From contig CM046853.1 of assembly GCA_025617745.1 (NCBI GenBank), positions 57,249,233 to 57,313,232 of the forward strand: a stretch of DNA of 64,000 bases, read 5' to 3'. Below the pieces are notes generated by a model. That model saw only the letters and a program-made list of their open reading frames with translations. It was not told where the DNA came from and searched no databases. Within the stretch, counting starts at the first letter, position 1. Each line of letters starts with the position of its first letter. The translations under genes were made by a program, and so were the position numbers. Source of the DNA: Heliocidaris erythrogramma. Its lineage: Eukaryota > Echinodermata > Echinoidea > Camarodonta > Echinometridae. Below, piece after piece: positions 1-9,624 of this stretch.

Positions 1-302
1 TAAACAAGGGATAGACTTAAAAGAACGTGAATGCGAAATACTCTTAACCCTATCCCAAATACATTTAGTAGATGTTTGTGGATTAATAGTAGCACAAAAA
101 TCCTGCCAACTTGTACGCTTAGTTTGATTAACTACACGACGACAAACTGCTTTTTTCTTCTTATATTCAATATAATCTTTTGGAAGTCTTGTTCGTCGAA
201 CAGTTCTAAGGGCGTGTCTCTTTTCCTTTACTGCTTGTTCACATGCAGCATTCCACCAGATTACAGGATGTTTCTTTTTAATAGAGGGATTAGTTTTTGG
301 AA
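1..302 (-). pseudogene. LINE ORF2 fragment, linker between endonuclease and reverse transcriptase
   Basis: Reading the minus strand from about 302 to 1 gives one open frame without stops. It contains HPVIWWNAACEQAVKEKRHA, then a basic stretch and SWQDFCATINPQTSTKCIW. The same layout (PWWN + acidic/basic helix + W..FC..I......IW) is seen in the better preserved LINE ORF2 of this window around its residues 312-390, so this is the segment between the APE-type endonuclease and the RT palm of an I/Jockey-group LINE. The RT itself would lie to the left of the window. The frame meets a stop just upstream, within the CG-rich block at 303-545, so the copy is 5' truncated or interrupted there. The family is inferred from motif layout only. 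Confidence 0.75.
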
Positions 303-545
303 TAGAGTTATTTAGGCTTCTTACGGAAAGTTTTTACATCGGCGGGCCCTCGGCGGCGCCGATTGATTCGGCGCACCTGCGGCCCGGCTTTGTTCTCAAC
401 ACGCCGACTGAGCGATGCGGCGGAAGTTCTATTCATCTCGTTTAGCAGGTGGATCGCCGTAAATAGCCCGCACTGACATTGTTGGATAGTTTTTGAGATC
501 GCGGTTGTTGAATACCCCCCTCTAGTGTTTGGTTTAAGCATATGC
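303..545. other. CG-rich block with repeated CGGCG/GCCGA motifs, probable mobile-element insertion
   Basis: The base composition changes sharply here. It is full of CGGCG, GGCGCC and GCCGA words in an otherwise AT-rich region. A ~20-bp stretch (GGCTTCTTACGGAAAGTTTT, 318-337) recurs on the minus strand at about 13432-13451, beside another CGGC-rich stretch at the truncated end of the LINE there. It therefore looks like an end of a dispersed element. No TIR pair could be fixed. A 77-codon minus-strand frame runs through it but has no recognisable motif. Confidence 0.35.
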
Positions 546-1180
546 TAGAGCCAAATTAATACATGAAAAATACGGCGAACAGCGACGACTTTATTGGATA
601 CATGTCAACTGGTATATTTATTATTTTACTTCTGTTAAATATCTAGTACTAGTGTTTATGGTTATAGTTATGCTATTAAAAGATGCCGACATCTTAATTG
701 TTCAAAAGGAGGCAGTGCAACACTCATGAATAGAAAATAATATAATTATATAGTATGTCGAGTAATTCCCTGCTTTAAAAGAGTTATTTCAAATGAAATG
801 AAATCACTAATACAACAGCCATGAGTTCCTTCTTCTTCTTAACTATTTTATGTTTCTTCTTTCTTTTTACCATAAAATATTACGAACAAAAAGAGGGTGA
901 ATGTATTTTTTCGTTTGGTGGTATTCCCTCGGATTACACAAAACTAAATAAGCTATGAAGAAATAGGTACTAGAAAATCTAATTTGATTAATTACTTATC
1001 TAAATTTATGACCAAATATTTACTATTCTGCCTTGATGCTGATATATTTTTGTAAAATATTAATGTAATCGTTGGCCATGTACAGCGCGTTCGTTTCATT
1101 GTGTATTAAAGTTTTATACCGCTCATGACGCTTTCGCATTATGGCGGAGATATTATTGTTATTGACGGCTTAATCTATGC
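546..1180. other. AT-rich intergenic stretch, nothing recognised
   Basis: No coding frame, RNA gene or clear repeat was seen. There are short homopolymers and pyrimidine runs only. Confidence 0.5.
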
Positions 1181-1356
1181 CTGGGGTGTTTCATAATAAA
1201 AGCTGTTCGTAAAGTTACGAATGACTTTACGAACAACTGGAACATGTTCTTGGGTGCTATACTAATCAGATTCTCAATCATTTAGTACAAAAACTGACCA
1301 CCAGTCGTGCGTAAAGTCGTGCGTAACTTACGAACTGCTTTATGAAATACCCCCAG
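1181..1356. mobile_element. Short palindromic TIR element (MITE), 176 bp
   Basis: The left end starts CTGGGGTGTTTCATAA and continues AGCTGTTCGTAAAGTTACG. The right end, read on the minus strand, starts CTGGGGGTATTTCATAAAG and continues CAGTTCGTAAGTTACG. Close to the left end there is a perfect 11-bp stem (TGTTCGTAAAG / CTTTACGAACA) around a 10-nt loop. There is no coding capacity. This is a non-autonomous inverted-repeat element; the superfamily is not assigned because a target duplication could not be fixed. Confidence 0.7.
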
Positions 1357-2340
1357 ATGAAGTTGAATTTTACTATTTAGATATTTATCTATTCTAATAA
1401 GCCAGTTCGGGGTTAGCGCATGGTACAAATGACCCCAAATATCCACAGATATTTTAGACATGGAGGGTCCCTTTATGTGCACTTCAGAAAAATACCTCTG
1501 GGAGTGATAGAGGTGCCTCATGAATAGCTTTTGTTTCCCCCTTTAAAAGGAATACTTCCACCTGGATATCATGGAATGCACCATTAGTGCATAATTGAAT
1601 AATGATTACATGACATTCATGAGCACATATCGAATATTAGTGTCAGTGGGTTTTAGAAATTTGGTACAGATGACCTTTATCTGCTCATGCTCAGATTGCA
1701 TCCCCGAAATGGCTTATTATGAAAAATTTGATCTAATCCAATCAAGTTTAACGTTTACAGTAGCTTATAAGAACATTTGTTTGTGTTTGATAACAAATGT
1801 TATTCGTTTCAGTGGCATATCTACGGGAGGAGGGGGGGGGGGATGGGAGGTGGCACGTACCCCAGCCGCGCCTTTTTTTTTGTACACAACTGTTTAGCCA
1901 TATCGCGGAAAAATTTGTTCCATTGCCCGTGCTGAAATATTGAAGACAGAAATACATAAAGAGAGAGAAGAGGATAGATTAAGGGGAAACAAAAGAACTA
2001 TACAATGTTTTAGGAAAGAGAAGAGTACAGAAAACAGGGAAAACAAAGAAATGTACGAAAAGGGAGAAGAGGAAGCTTAAAAAAAGTTCCTTTCCCAGTA
2101 TTAAAAGCGCGAAAGCTACGACGTTTTAGCAAGTTTGAGATATGCGGCCTGAGAAAATCGAAGAGACCAGCCCACTTTTACACCATTTATTTTACTCATT
2201 ACTACATGAATAAACATAAATCCTTACTGATTCGAATGATTGTACATTTGACATAGTGGTTTGCTTTGTTTTACTTTGAAATGATAACGATTTGGGGTAG
2301 AAAAACAGTTTCAAAACCTCTTGAACTCGAATCTAAAAGC
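1357..2340. other. Intergenic stretch with a poly-G tract
   Basis: No gene was recognised. A G-rich tract at 1829-1842 is followed by a T8 run. The remainder is AT-rich single-copy-looking sequence. Confidence 0.5.
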
Positions 2341-2377
2341 GCACATAGCAACGCTCAGGCTCACTGCCGAGAACCGC

Positions 2378-2475
2378 CCAATCAAAATAGGCTAGTTGTG
2401 CACGCACGCTCTATCATTTCCATATGAATTACGTGTACCCTCGATCTCTGCCTTATTTGCATAGTTTATGCAAAT
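2378..2475. promoter_or_regulatory. CCAAT box plus a palindromic pair of POU/octamer sites
   Basis: CCAAT lies at 2378-2382. At 2455-2475 the octamer ATTTGCAT and its exact reverse complement ATGCAAAT face each other, forming a 21-bp near-perfect palindrome with a 3-bp centre. Octamers bind POU-family factors, and CCAAT + octamer is a known layout in histone and snRNA promoters. No histone or snRNA sequence was found within the next kilobase, so a target gene cannot be named. It may be an enhancer or chance. Confidence 0.35.
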
Positions 2476-2539
2476 TAGCTCAATCGACCACTTCGCCTCG
2501 CGGGCCGGGTTCTTTTTCTCCAGCTTTGCCACCGGATTG

Positions 2540-3700
2540 ATTTTCATATAGAAACTTTTTTTCATTTTCTAATATATTTTCCACGAAAGTTTATTTTATC
2601 ATTGATCGGATTTTTTTTTGACGGGTTGGAGCTGACAGAGTAAAGTTTGAGCAAATGAAAGTAGTAGTAGGTCGAGGCCTACTGTATTCGTAATTACACT
2701 TTCAACTTTGAACTCCTGAAGTGATCGCGCGTGCAATGGAATCATGCAGCTGTTTTTTATCGCGGGAAGGAGTCATGAGGCAAAAAAAAAAATCAAATGC
2801 ATAATGAAGTATAGATGAAAATCTTTTGAGGGCATTTCTTCTACTTTTTTCTCTTACATTCATAGGTTTATTATGGAGTTCACAATTTCTCATCATCAGC
2901 ATCACACAAACTTTCATTATTGCTTCGTCTGCTGAATTGTTTTTCTGCATTAAAAAAGTAACATTATTCACATTTTATTGAACTCAATATATTCAGTCAA
3001 GCGACGTAAATTACGAACGATAAACTGAGCGCAGCTTAGGTTCTAACGGTTTCAAAAGCATGAATAGATTTCCTGTCTTTTCATTGCAGATGAGAACAAA
3101 GAAAATACAAACGAAGCAGTTCAGCTAATCCCCGATTTTGTCAATGGAGCTCCAATTCGGGCATTTTACACGTTGAATAGTGTTCTACAAATTGTCGCTA
3201 CACATCCATTTCCGGGGGGGGGGGCAATGCCATGACAAGGTGCGCACCATGCCTGTACACAAAAACACATTAAAAGGTTTTTTTTTCTTTTCAATACCCG
3301 GCGATGAACGTGCCCATCATGATGATATAATAATACAGTGAAATGGGTATAAAAAATGCTAAAATCAGGGGGGGGGGGTTATACTTTTCACAGCCTGACA
3401 TTATCCCCCTTCATGTTTAGGGTGGTGAACACATTACACAATACTTGTTTCGGGTATTCTGAGTTCGAAAGTTGATTACTTTTCAGGGCCCATTTTGTAA
3501 ATTCCTGTATGGGCATGGTGTCCATGTTGTAATAACATTGCCCCCCCCCCCCGCCCGTTTTGGGAAAGTCATATAACTCAGCAAAAGGCATCTAACAAAA
3601 TATATCCATCTTCGATTACTTGCTTTTCCAAAGGCGGATCGGAGTTGGTGGTTATAAAAAAGAATAATCCCGAATATATAAATAAATTTATATATATATA
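2540..3700. other. Intergenic stretch with three poly-G/poly-C tracts
   Basis: Homopolymer tracts occur near 3215, 3368 and 3541. No gene was recognised; a minus-strand frame around 2700-2970 has no known motif. Confidence 0.45.
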
Positions 3701-3705
3701 TAAAC

Positions 3706-3834
3706 GACTAATGGCTACATTAGGAGGACAGTTTTTGTTCTTTTTCTTTGTTCAACTGTCGACCTAATGTAGGGGTCGCTATTATGACGGAATAAACTGC
3801 ATTGTTAGGTGTCGACTTAATGTACCCGTTAGTC
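3706..3834. mobile_element. Small inverted-repeat element inside a TA microsatellite, 129 bp
   Basis: The ends GACTAATGGCTACATTAGG (left) and GACTAACGGGTACATTAAG (right, minus strand) match at 15 of 19 positions. A further GTCGACCTAATGTA copy sits inside. TA repeats flank both sides, consistent with insertion into TA-rich DNA by a TA-targeting family. Confidence 0.6.
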
Positions 3835-3840
3835 AAATAT

Positions 3841-3841
<1 letters not shown>

Positions 3842-3882
<41 letters not shown>
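3842..3882. repeat. (TA)n microsatellite
   Basis: About 20 uninterrupted AT dinucleotides adjoin the small inverted-repeat element. Confidence 0.95.
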
Positions 3883-3887
<5 letters not shown>

Positions 3888-4087
3888 ATAATGTTATTTC
3901 CTTACAATTGTTAATAATTATTCTAATGTATACATGTATCTCAAAGCATTCGCTTGGATCCAGCTGAGGCATGCGGCTTGTCATTGTTCAAAACTCACCT
4001 GCCCCGACAAAGGAATTAATTAATCAGGTTGAAGATTTGTCAAATCTGTCGGTCAATTGAATCTGGTGTCGCCGAAACTACTAACCC

Positions 4088-4158
4088 GTCTCCGTGGTCT
4101 AGTGGTTAAGGCATTGACGTTCTAAGCCAACGACCCGGGTTCGATTCTCGGCGGAGAC
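4088..4158 (+). tRNA. tRNA-Arg(UCU)-like gene
   Basis: The 71-nt cloverleaf has a perfect 7-bp acceptor stem (GTCTCCG / CGGAGAC), a 4-bp D stem (GTCT / AGGC), a 5-bp T stem (CCGGG / CTCGG) with loop TTCGATT, and a 7-nt anticodon loop GTTCTAA that reads TCT. The A box (TGGTCTAGTGG) and B box (GGTTCGATTC) are intact, and a T7 Pol III terminator starts right after the acceptor at 4159. Oddities: the anticodon stem has one A-C mismatch (position 30-40) and position 32 is G. The D and T arms resemble tRNA-Glu/Asp. It could be a functional tRNA, a diverged copy or the head of a SINE, although no SINE body follows. Confidence 0.65.
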
Positions 4159-4165
4159 TTTTTTT

Positions 4166-5775
4166 CAGCCTTTGCAAAAATTTCAAAAAGGGAGGACAGC
4201 TCTGGGGAACCTTGATTTAAGCTACGCAATCATTATTCTCTCATTTCCTTTCGCATTATATATATATATACTCTTGTACCAGCGTACCAATCATAACAGA
4301 GGAGTTATTATTGAACATTTTCCCCTATTTTATATTTTTTAGACGTTAGCGAAAATTGAACTGATTTAGTCCGTTTTGAACTCTCTGATTTCATAAGTCT
4401 TCCGACCGCTGAGAGCTTATAATCTGTGGCAAAAATGAGAATAGATAACGACAGAATACCCACGAAACGATTCTGTAAAGATGATTATAATAAAGAAAAA
4501 CAAACAAACACATGAATACTGTAAAAATGGTTACCGTAGTTCTTTTCTTATTACGAGGCGGCTAAAGTTATAAATATTAATATCTTATAATATTTTATAA
4601 ATACATCAACAAAGTTGAACAGCTTGAAAATCGAGAAAAAAAAATGGAAAATACAGAAGGAATCAGAAAAGTGGAATTAGTCTCGCTAAAATAATAAAAC
4701 ACATTTCCCAAAATAAATGTGACCCGTCACGTCAAAATGAGACAGAAGTCGCATTTTTGAAATTGCATTTTATTATTGATTATTATTCTCCGTTTAATAA
4801 GCTTTAATTTGGTATATAGTTCAACTCTAGAGAGTGAGTATTAGTGGAGATAATAGCTTTTGAATCTTGAGTAAAGTAGGGCTGTGGCAAAGTATTTCTT
4901 CGGGAAAAACGCTTCCAAAGTTTGACTTCCGTTTTGCAGTCATGCAGCATTTTCGTTTGTTATGTCAACTAGATTTTTATAAAGCCCTTAGCAACCGTTT
5001 ATTAATTCTAATAAAAACTAGTCCTTATGTTTCTTTCGGATCTATTTTCATGAAAACATGAATTTTAATTCATTTAAGCCATGAATTCTAACGCTTTAAA
5101 GGGTAACAAATCAAGTAGTTTCACGGCATTGAAAAAGCTTCCCGCATCAACTTCATGCTTTTTTCGTTGAGCCTTTCCTATGCCGGTATGATTTTCTTAA
5201 AGGGTTGATTAACCTATAGCTATAGTCAAAAGGTTTATAATTCTGTCATTTTGTGCGGGGAAATTTATTAGATTATGGTTCAAACTTTCAGAGGTTTTTA
5301 TATCATATCTTTTTCTAAATTAATCATGTAAACTTGATTTCTTTCAATGTTATTTGCTTTCTTTTTATAGCTTGGATTCGATTGTCGCAAAGTCATTCAA
5401 TTTTGGCAAATTTACTGATTAGACTAGTCTTTACCAAGAATAATATTGACAGAGATCGTTGATGTCTGCGTATGAAGCTTACTTTTTTTACTTTTCGTCT
5501 TGTGAAAGAGCAATAGAAATCGCAGCTGAAGAATTAACACACGATTTTCTCTCTCTCCTTATACATCACGCGCCTGTTTCATAATCTCCACAGTTTTATT
5601 TCTTTCTTTTGAATGCTAACTCTCTTTTCGGTTCGCTCTTTACTTATTACCAGATTAAACAACGATAAAATAAAACAGAATCATAATAAAGAAATTGTAT
5701 CCTGCTCTAGTTAGTTCTACCTTTAAAAAATGTTTATAAAAGCGTCTTTCTTTTCTTTTCGCCATATCAAAGAGG
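4166..5775. other. AT-rich intergenic stretch with a short dispersed-repeat match
   Basis: No gene was recognised. A segment near 4720-4752 (GTGACCCGTCACGTCAAAAT...AGTCGC) resembles one at 29332-29378, suggesting fragments of a shared dispersed repeat. A TA run lies at 4257-4270. Confidence 0.4.
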
Positions 5776-5865
5776 TATAGAATTCGCCCCTTTCAAAGAA
5801 CAAGGATTAAGTCACATCCTGCCTTCGCGAGACGATTGATTTTTCTTCTCTCCCATTGTCCTTCT

Positions 5866-6012
5866 CAGGGGCCGCGGAACGTCTTGGAAAGTGGAGGGGC
5901 TAAGGGGGGGGGGCTGCGTGTATAACCACATTTTTGCACTGCCATACGTTTGCACGTGTTTACTGAAAAAAGTGAGGGGGCTGCAGCCCCCAGCCCGGTT
6001 CCGCGGTCCCTG
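5866..6012. mobile_element. 147-bp MITE with CAGGG(G/A)CCGCGGAAC ends and 5-bp target duplication
   Basis: The left end reads CAGGGGCCGCGGAAC and the right end (minus strand) CAGGGACCGCGGAAC. CTTCT lies immediately outside both ends (5861-5865 and 6013-6017). Inside the left end is a poly-G tract (5905-5913). Near the right end is the palindrome GGGGGCTGCAGCCCCC. The CAG...CTG termini and 5-bp duplication suggest a hAT5-like non-autonomous element. A related right half lies at 12605-12700. Confidence 0.7.
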
Positions 6013-6159
6013 CTTCTCAATCACGAGCTTGTGTCATAATCTCCACACAGGTCCTTTTCTGTATAGTTAAAAAGCTTCATTTCTTTTATCATCAATTCCC
6101 CATGTTCAACAGCAGGATAAAGATAAACTGCTTCTTAGCGCCACTCTATAGTTAATAGA

Positions 6160-7440
6160 GCTTTAATTTTTTTTGAATTAACGCCCGAACAATCTCTCTC
6201 CTTCTAAATCTTTCACCTGTATCATAATTTCGACTGTTCTTCTTAATTCTATTTTGAAAGCTAACTCTTTCTTGTCTGTTCGGCTTTTTTAACGAATAAG
6301 AGATTTGGCCGCTAATTATCATCATGTTGACTGGCGGTATGAACATGAGGAAGACAAACTGCATCTTAGCTTGAAAGTTCGTTTCTTCCCGCTCTATATT
6401 TAACTCAAGCTTAACAAAATCAGATACTTGTTTCACTATCGCAACCGAGGGCCTTTTCATTCTAGCTTTACAAAATAATTTTCTTTTATTTTCGTCTGTT
6501 AAAAAGAGTAATAGAATTGGCCGCTTTTTATCGTCATGTTCAAAAGCGGGATAGATATAAACTGCTTCTTAGCGCCGCTCTAGTTAACTAAAGCTTTAAA
6601 AAAAAATAATAATGACAACTGCTTTTTGTAAAAATTGACACCCAGACAATTCTCTCTCTCCTTCTAAATCTTTCACCTGTATCATAATTTCGACTGTTCC
6701 TCTTAATTCTATTTTGAAAGCTAACTCTTTCGTGTCTGCATCTTAGCTTGAAAGTTCGTTTCTCCCCACTCTATAGTTAACTCAATCTTAAAACAAATCA
6801 GATACTTGTTTCATTATCGCAACCGAGGGCCTTTTCATTCTAGTTTTAAAAAATAATTTTCTTTAATTTCGGCTGTTAAAAAGAGTTATAGAATTGGCCG
6901 CTTTTTATCGTCATGTTCAAAAGCGGGATAGAGATAAACTGCTTCTTAGCGCCGCTCTAGTTAACTAGAGCTTAAAATATAAATAATAATGACAACTGCT
7001 TTTCGTAAAAATTGACACCCAGACAATTCTCTCTCTCCTTCTTAATCTTTCACCTGTATCCAAATTTCGACTGTTCTTCTTAATTCTATTTTGAAAGCTA
7101 ACTATTTGTCTGTTTTGGCTTTAACGAATAAGAGAATAAGCAGAGGGGGGGGGGGGGCGCAAGGGGCGTATTGTGTTGACAAAGTATGCCCCAGACCCCC
7201 CAGATGGCCGTTTGGCTTCGTCAAACGGAGGGTTCCTCAGTGTGTGCCCCCCTTTCTGGAAATCCTGTATCCGCTCCTGGCTAACAGGTAGTATGAACAT
7301 GATGAAGATAACGCGCGTCTTAGCTTGAAAGTCATCGAGTCTCTCCGCTTTATAGTTTACTCCAAAAAAAATGTGTATAATCTACTGGTGTCTAATAGCT
7401 AATTTCTTTTCTTCTTCGCCATGTTTTAAAGAGGTAGAGA
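6160..7440. repeat. Degenerate tandem repeat, about 0.38-0.46 kb units, three copies
   Basis: The phrase TTTCACCTGTAT followed by AATTTCGACTGTTC recurs at 6211, 6671 and 7048. The flanking phrase GGCCGCTTTTTATCGTCATG recurs at about 6518 and 6896 (period ~378). Units share the line TTGAAAGCTAACT. The array is bracketed by a second shared phrase, AATTCGCCCCTTTCAAAGAA, at about 5780 and 7440, so a larger duplication encloses it. A poly-G tract (7145-7157) interrupts the third copy. No conserved coding frame was seen. Confidence 0.7.
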
Positions 7441-7489
7441 ATTCGCCCCTTTCAAAGAACAAGGATTATAAGTCACCTCCAGCAAGAGA

Positions 7490-8570
7490 CGATTATTGAT
7501 TTTCTCTCTCTCTCTTTGTCCTTGTTTCATAATCTCTACACAGATACATGTACTGTTCTTTCTGGTTAAAAGGCTTATTTTCTTTTCGGCTTTTCAAAGG
7601 ATTACATAATTTACCCCTTATTATTATCGTGTATCAATAGTTTCGTTGTTCGTAAGTCATCTTCCCAGTTCTTCTTACTTCTGTTTTGAAAGCCAACTCT
7701 TTTGTATTTCCTCTTTACTTTCCATAGATTAAACAGCGATGGCTTAAACCAGCTTCGCAATGAAGAGATCTTGACGATGAATCGTGTGAATAAGTGAGAT
7801 ATAGAAAGTTACAATTCAGAATTCAAAGCGAGATCCATATAATCCGATTTTGCTACATCAACCTTTCTTCTGTCTCGCACGGTCCAGTGGTGTATTAAAC
7901 GGAGCGGATAGAGGGGGCACATGCCAAGGGCAGCACTTTCAGGGGGGGGGGGATGGAAATGAAAGACAATGACGAAAATGTGTGGTCCTGGATTACTACG
8001 CACCCAAATCATTAATAAAATGCATATTTTATAGAAACAGTGTTTTTAAGGCCTCGGATGAAAAAATAAATGAAGCTTGGCAGCTCTCTCGGATTTGTTT
8101 TCTCAAAGAATCTCGTAATATCTCCTCAATGTACGTAGAATATACATCTAGTTTATAGAAAGCAGTGTAAAGGGTTCATATTCACATTTTCTCTTTTACT
8201 TTATTTTTCAATCAATCGGCCTTTATAAAGAACACATAACGATGGACTGTCGAACTAGCCAAAATACGGTCCGGTCAAGGGGGATACTCAACACACAAAA
8301 TCGCCCCATGGCTGGAGCTCGCTACAAAAGGGCACCAGCAATTTCTTTCTTTCTTTCTTTCTTTTTGCTGTTGCTTGTCGAAGACTTTTCGGACATGTGA
8401 CAACCACCCCCTCCCCCCCCCCCCCCCCTCATGTTACTTTCTTTGTATAGACTTGAATTAAGATTTGAATAAATGTACCGACACTCTTTATCATAAATAA
8501 TTAATAATTCAGTTCATATTATAATTCTTTTCATGTTATAATTTTGGATTGGTATAGACTTGTGCATGTA
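7490..8570. other. Intergenic stretch with poly-G/C tracts and a TTTC microsatellite
   Basis: It contains CAGTGGTGTA...AGGGGGCAC at 7887-7920, which resembles a TIR-type end near 10857, a poly-G tract near 7941-7952, (CTTT)n at 8342-8364 and a C-rich tract at 8405-8428. No gene was recognised. Confidence 0.45.
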
Positions 8571-8717
8571 CTACAATGAGAACGAATGACATGACGTCAT
8601 CCCATCGGAGTCCATGGATTCGCTCAGCTCCAAGTGCCAGTCGTCGCTGCAGCTTGACTCCATGTTGAAATCCTCGTTCTCGCTTGATTGTTGATTTGAA
8701 GAAACGATGCTATCCAT
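8571..8717 (-). CDS. Candidate 48-codon acidic microprotein or first exon behind a TATA box
   Basis: The minus-strand ORF starts at an ATG in a textbook context (CACCATGG) and runs 48 codons to a TAG at 8573-8571. The product is Ser/Asp/Glu-rich (for example SSCSDDWHLELSESMDSDGM) with no signal peptide or membrane segment. Upstream on the same strand are a TATA box (TTTATATAAAG, 8746-8756) and an octamer (ATGCAAAT, 8785-8792). Against it: the TATA-to-ATG gap would leave a leader of only about 8-10 nt, no poly(A) signal was recognised downstream, and no family is known to me. It may be the first coding exon of a longer gene or chance. Confidence 0.35.
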   Translation of the reverse strand: MDSIVSSNQQSSENEDFNMESSCSDDWHLELSESMDSDGMTSCHSFSL

Positions 8718-8745
8718 GGTGAAAATCTTGTCAAAAGATATCCTG

Positions 8746-8792
8746 CTTTATATAAACCACGGAAGGATCCAAAAGCCAGGTCAAATTTGCAT
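8746..8792 (-). promoter_or_regulatory. TATA box and octamer upstream of the 48-codon ORF
   Basis: TATATAAAG (minus strand, 8746-8754) and ATGCAAAT (minus strand, 8785-8792) lie about 30-70 bases before the ATG at 8717. The order and spacing suit a Pol II core promoter with a POU site. Function is inferred. Confidence 0.35.
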
Positions 8793-9006
8793 ATGCCGCA
8801 TTGTTTGTGACGAAGAGTCAAATCACGGACGCGTGTCCGGCTCTATTGAAACAATAATATAACACACGAATGCTCGCTTCCCTTGATCTTCTTATACAAT
8901 AGAGATTTACAAGTCAAAGGTGAAATAAGGCATTCACATTTTCTATAGATGTAACTGCGGCGTTCAGTTTCAGGGGAAGAAAATCTTCTGTCCAACAACA
9001 ATTGTC

Positions 9007-9094
9007 TTAGTAAGCGAAGAAGCTTGACTGGGGAGGAATTTTTAATTTGTAAACAAAATCTTTCGGCATATTACTCCCAGTGTTAAAGATCGTA
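9007..9094 (+). repeat. Left arm of 88-bp inverted repeat
   Basis: This segment is an essentially exact reverse complement of 9280-9367. It begins TTAGTAAGCGAAGAAGC and ends TAAAGATCGTA. Together the arms enclose a 185-bp centre with a tRNA-like sequence. Confidence 0.9.
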
Positions 9095-9095
9095 T

Positions 9096-9333
9096 CGTTT
9101 GAATATTAATGAGTCAGAAAGAAGAGGATCTTGGGTATTTGATTCTAGTTCGTCGTGACTTGGCCGTGAACCAGAATAGCCTGGTGGTTAAGTCGCTGCC
9201 CGGCAAGCAGTAGATGACAGGTTCGAATCCCGCTGGTTCCAATTTTTTCTGACTTGTGTTTTTCATTACAGATCGAGCATACGATCTTTAACACTGGGAG
9301 TAATATGCCGAAAGATTTTGTTTACAAATTAAA
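9096..9333 (+). repeat. Direct repeat, copy 1 (238 bp)
   Basis: It starts CGTTTGAATATTAATG and is repeated nearly identically 291 bases downstream at 9387-9624. It contains the whole tRNA-like segment and the inner 54 bases of the right inverted-repeat arm. Confidence 0.9.
9168..9239 (+). tRNA. tRNA-like sequence, copy 1
   Basis: The acceptor stem is perfect (GAACCAG / CTGGTTC). The anticodon stem pairs GCTGC / GCAGT around loop CCGGCAA, giving GGC (Ala) by position, but position 33 is C instead of the near-universal T. The B box GGTTCGAATCC is ideal and the A box TAGCCTGGTGG is weak. The T stem has mismatches at two positions. A T6 run follows at 9243. It looks like a Pol III-competent tRNA relic (SINE head or tRNA pseudogene) rather than a working tRNA. 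Confidence 0.5.
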
Positions 9334-9367
9334 AATTCCTCCCCAGTCAAGCTTCTTCGCTTACTAA
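9280..9367 (-). repeat. Right arm of 88-bp inverted repeat
   Basis: This is the reverse complement of 9007-9094, ending CTTCTTCGCTTACTAA. Confidence 0.9.
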
Positions 9368-9386
9368 CCATTGTTCCACGGCGGAC

Positions 9387-9624
9387 CGTTTGAATATTAA
9401 TGAGTCAGAAAGAAGAGGATCTTGGGTATTTGATTCTAGTTCGTCGTGACTTGGCCGTGAACCAGAATAGCCTGGTGGTTAAGTCGCTGCCCGGCAAGCA
9501 GTAGATGACAGGTTCGAATCCCGCTGGTTCCAATTTTTTCTGACTTGTGTTTTTCATTACAGATCGAGCATACGATCTTTAACACTGGGAGTAATATGCC
9601 GAAAGATTTTGTTTACAAATTAAA
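9387..9624 (+). repeat. Direct repeat, copy 2 (238 bp)
   Basis: This is a nearly identical copy of 9096-9333. It ends abruptly at TTACAAATTAAA where copy 1 continues into the rest of the inverted-repeat arm, so it lacks the outer 34 bases of that arm. Confidence 0.9.
9459..9530 (+). tRNA. tRNA-like sequence, copy 2
   Basis: It is identical by inspection to copy 1 at 9168-9239, including the CCGGCAA anticodon loop, the B box and the following T6 run. The same doubts about function apply. Confidence 0.5.

Noticed and set aside
31..315. Plus-strand 94-codon ORF
   Set aside because: It is the antisense shadow of the LINE ORF2 linker on the minus strand, which carries the conserved WWN and SWQDFC motifs.
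303..541. Ribosomal RNA fragment, because of the high GC content
   Set aside because: No recognisable rRNA motif was found and the CGGCG words match other dispersed CG-rich blocks.
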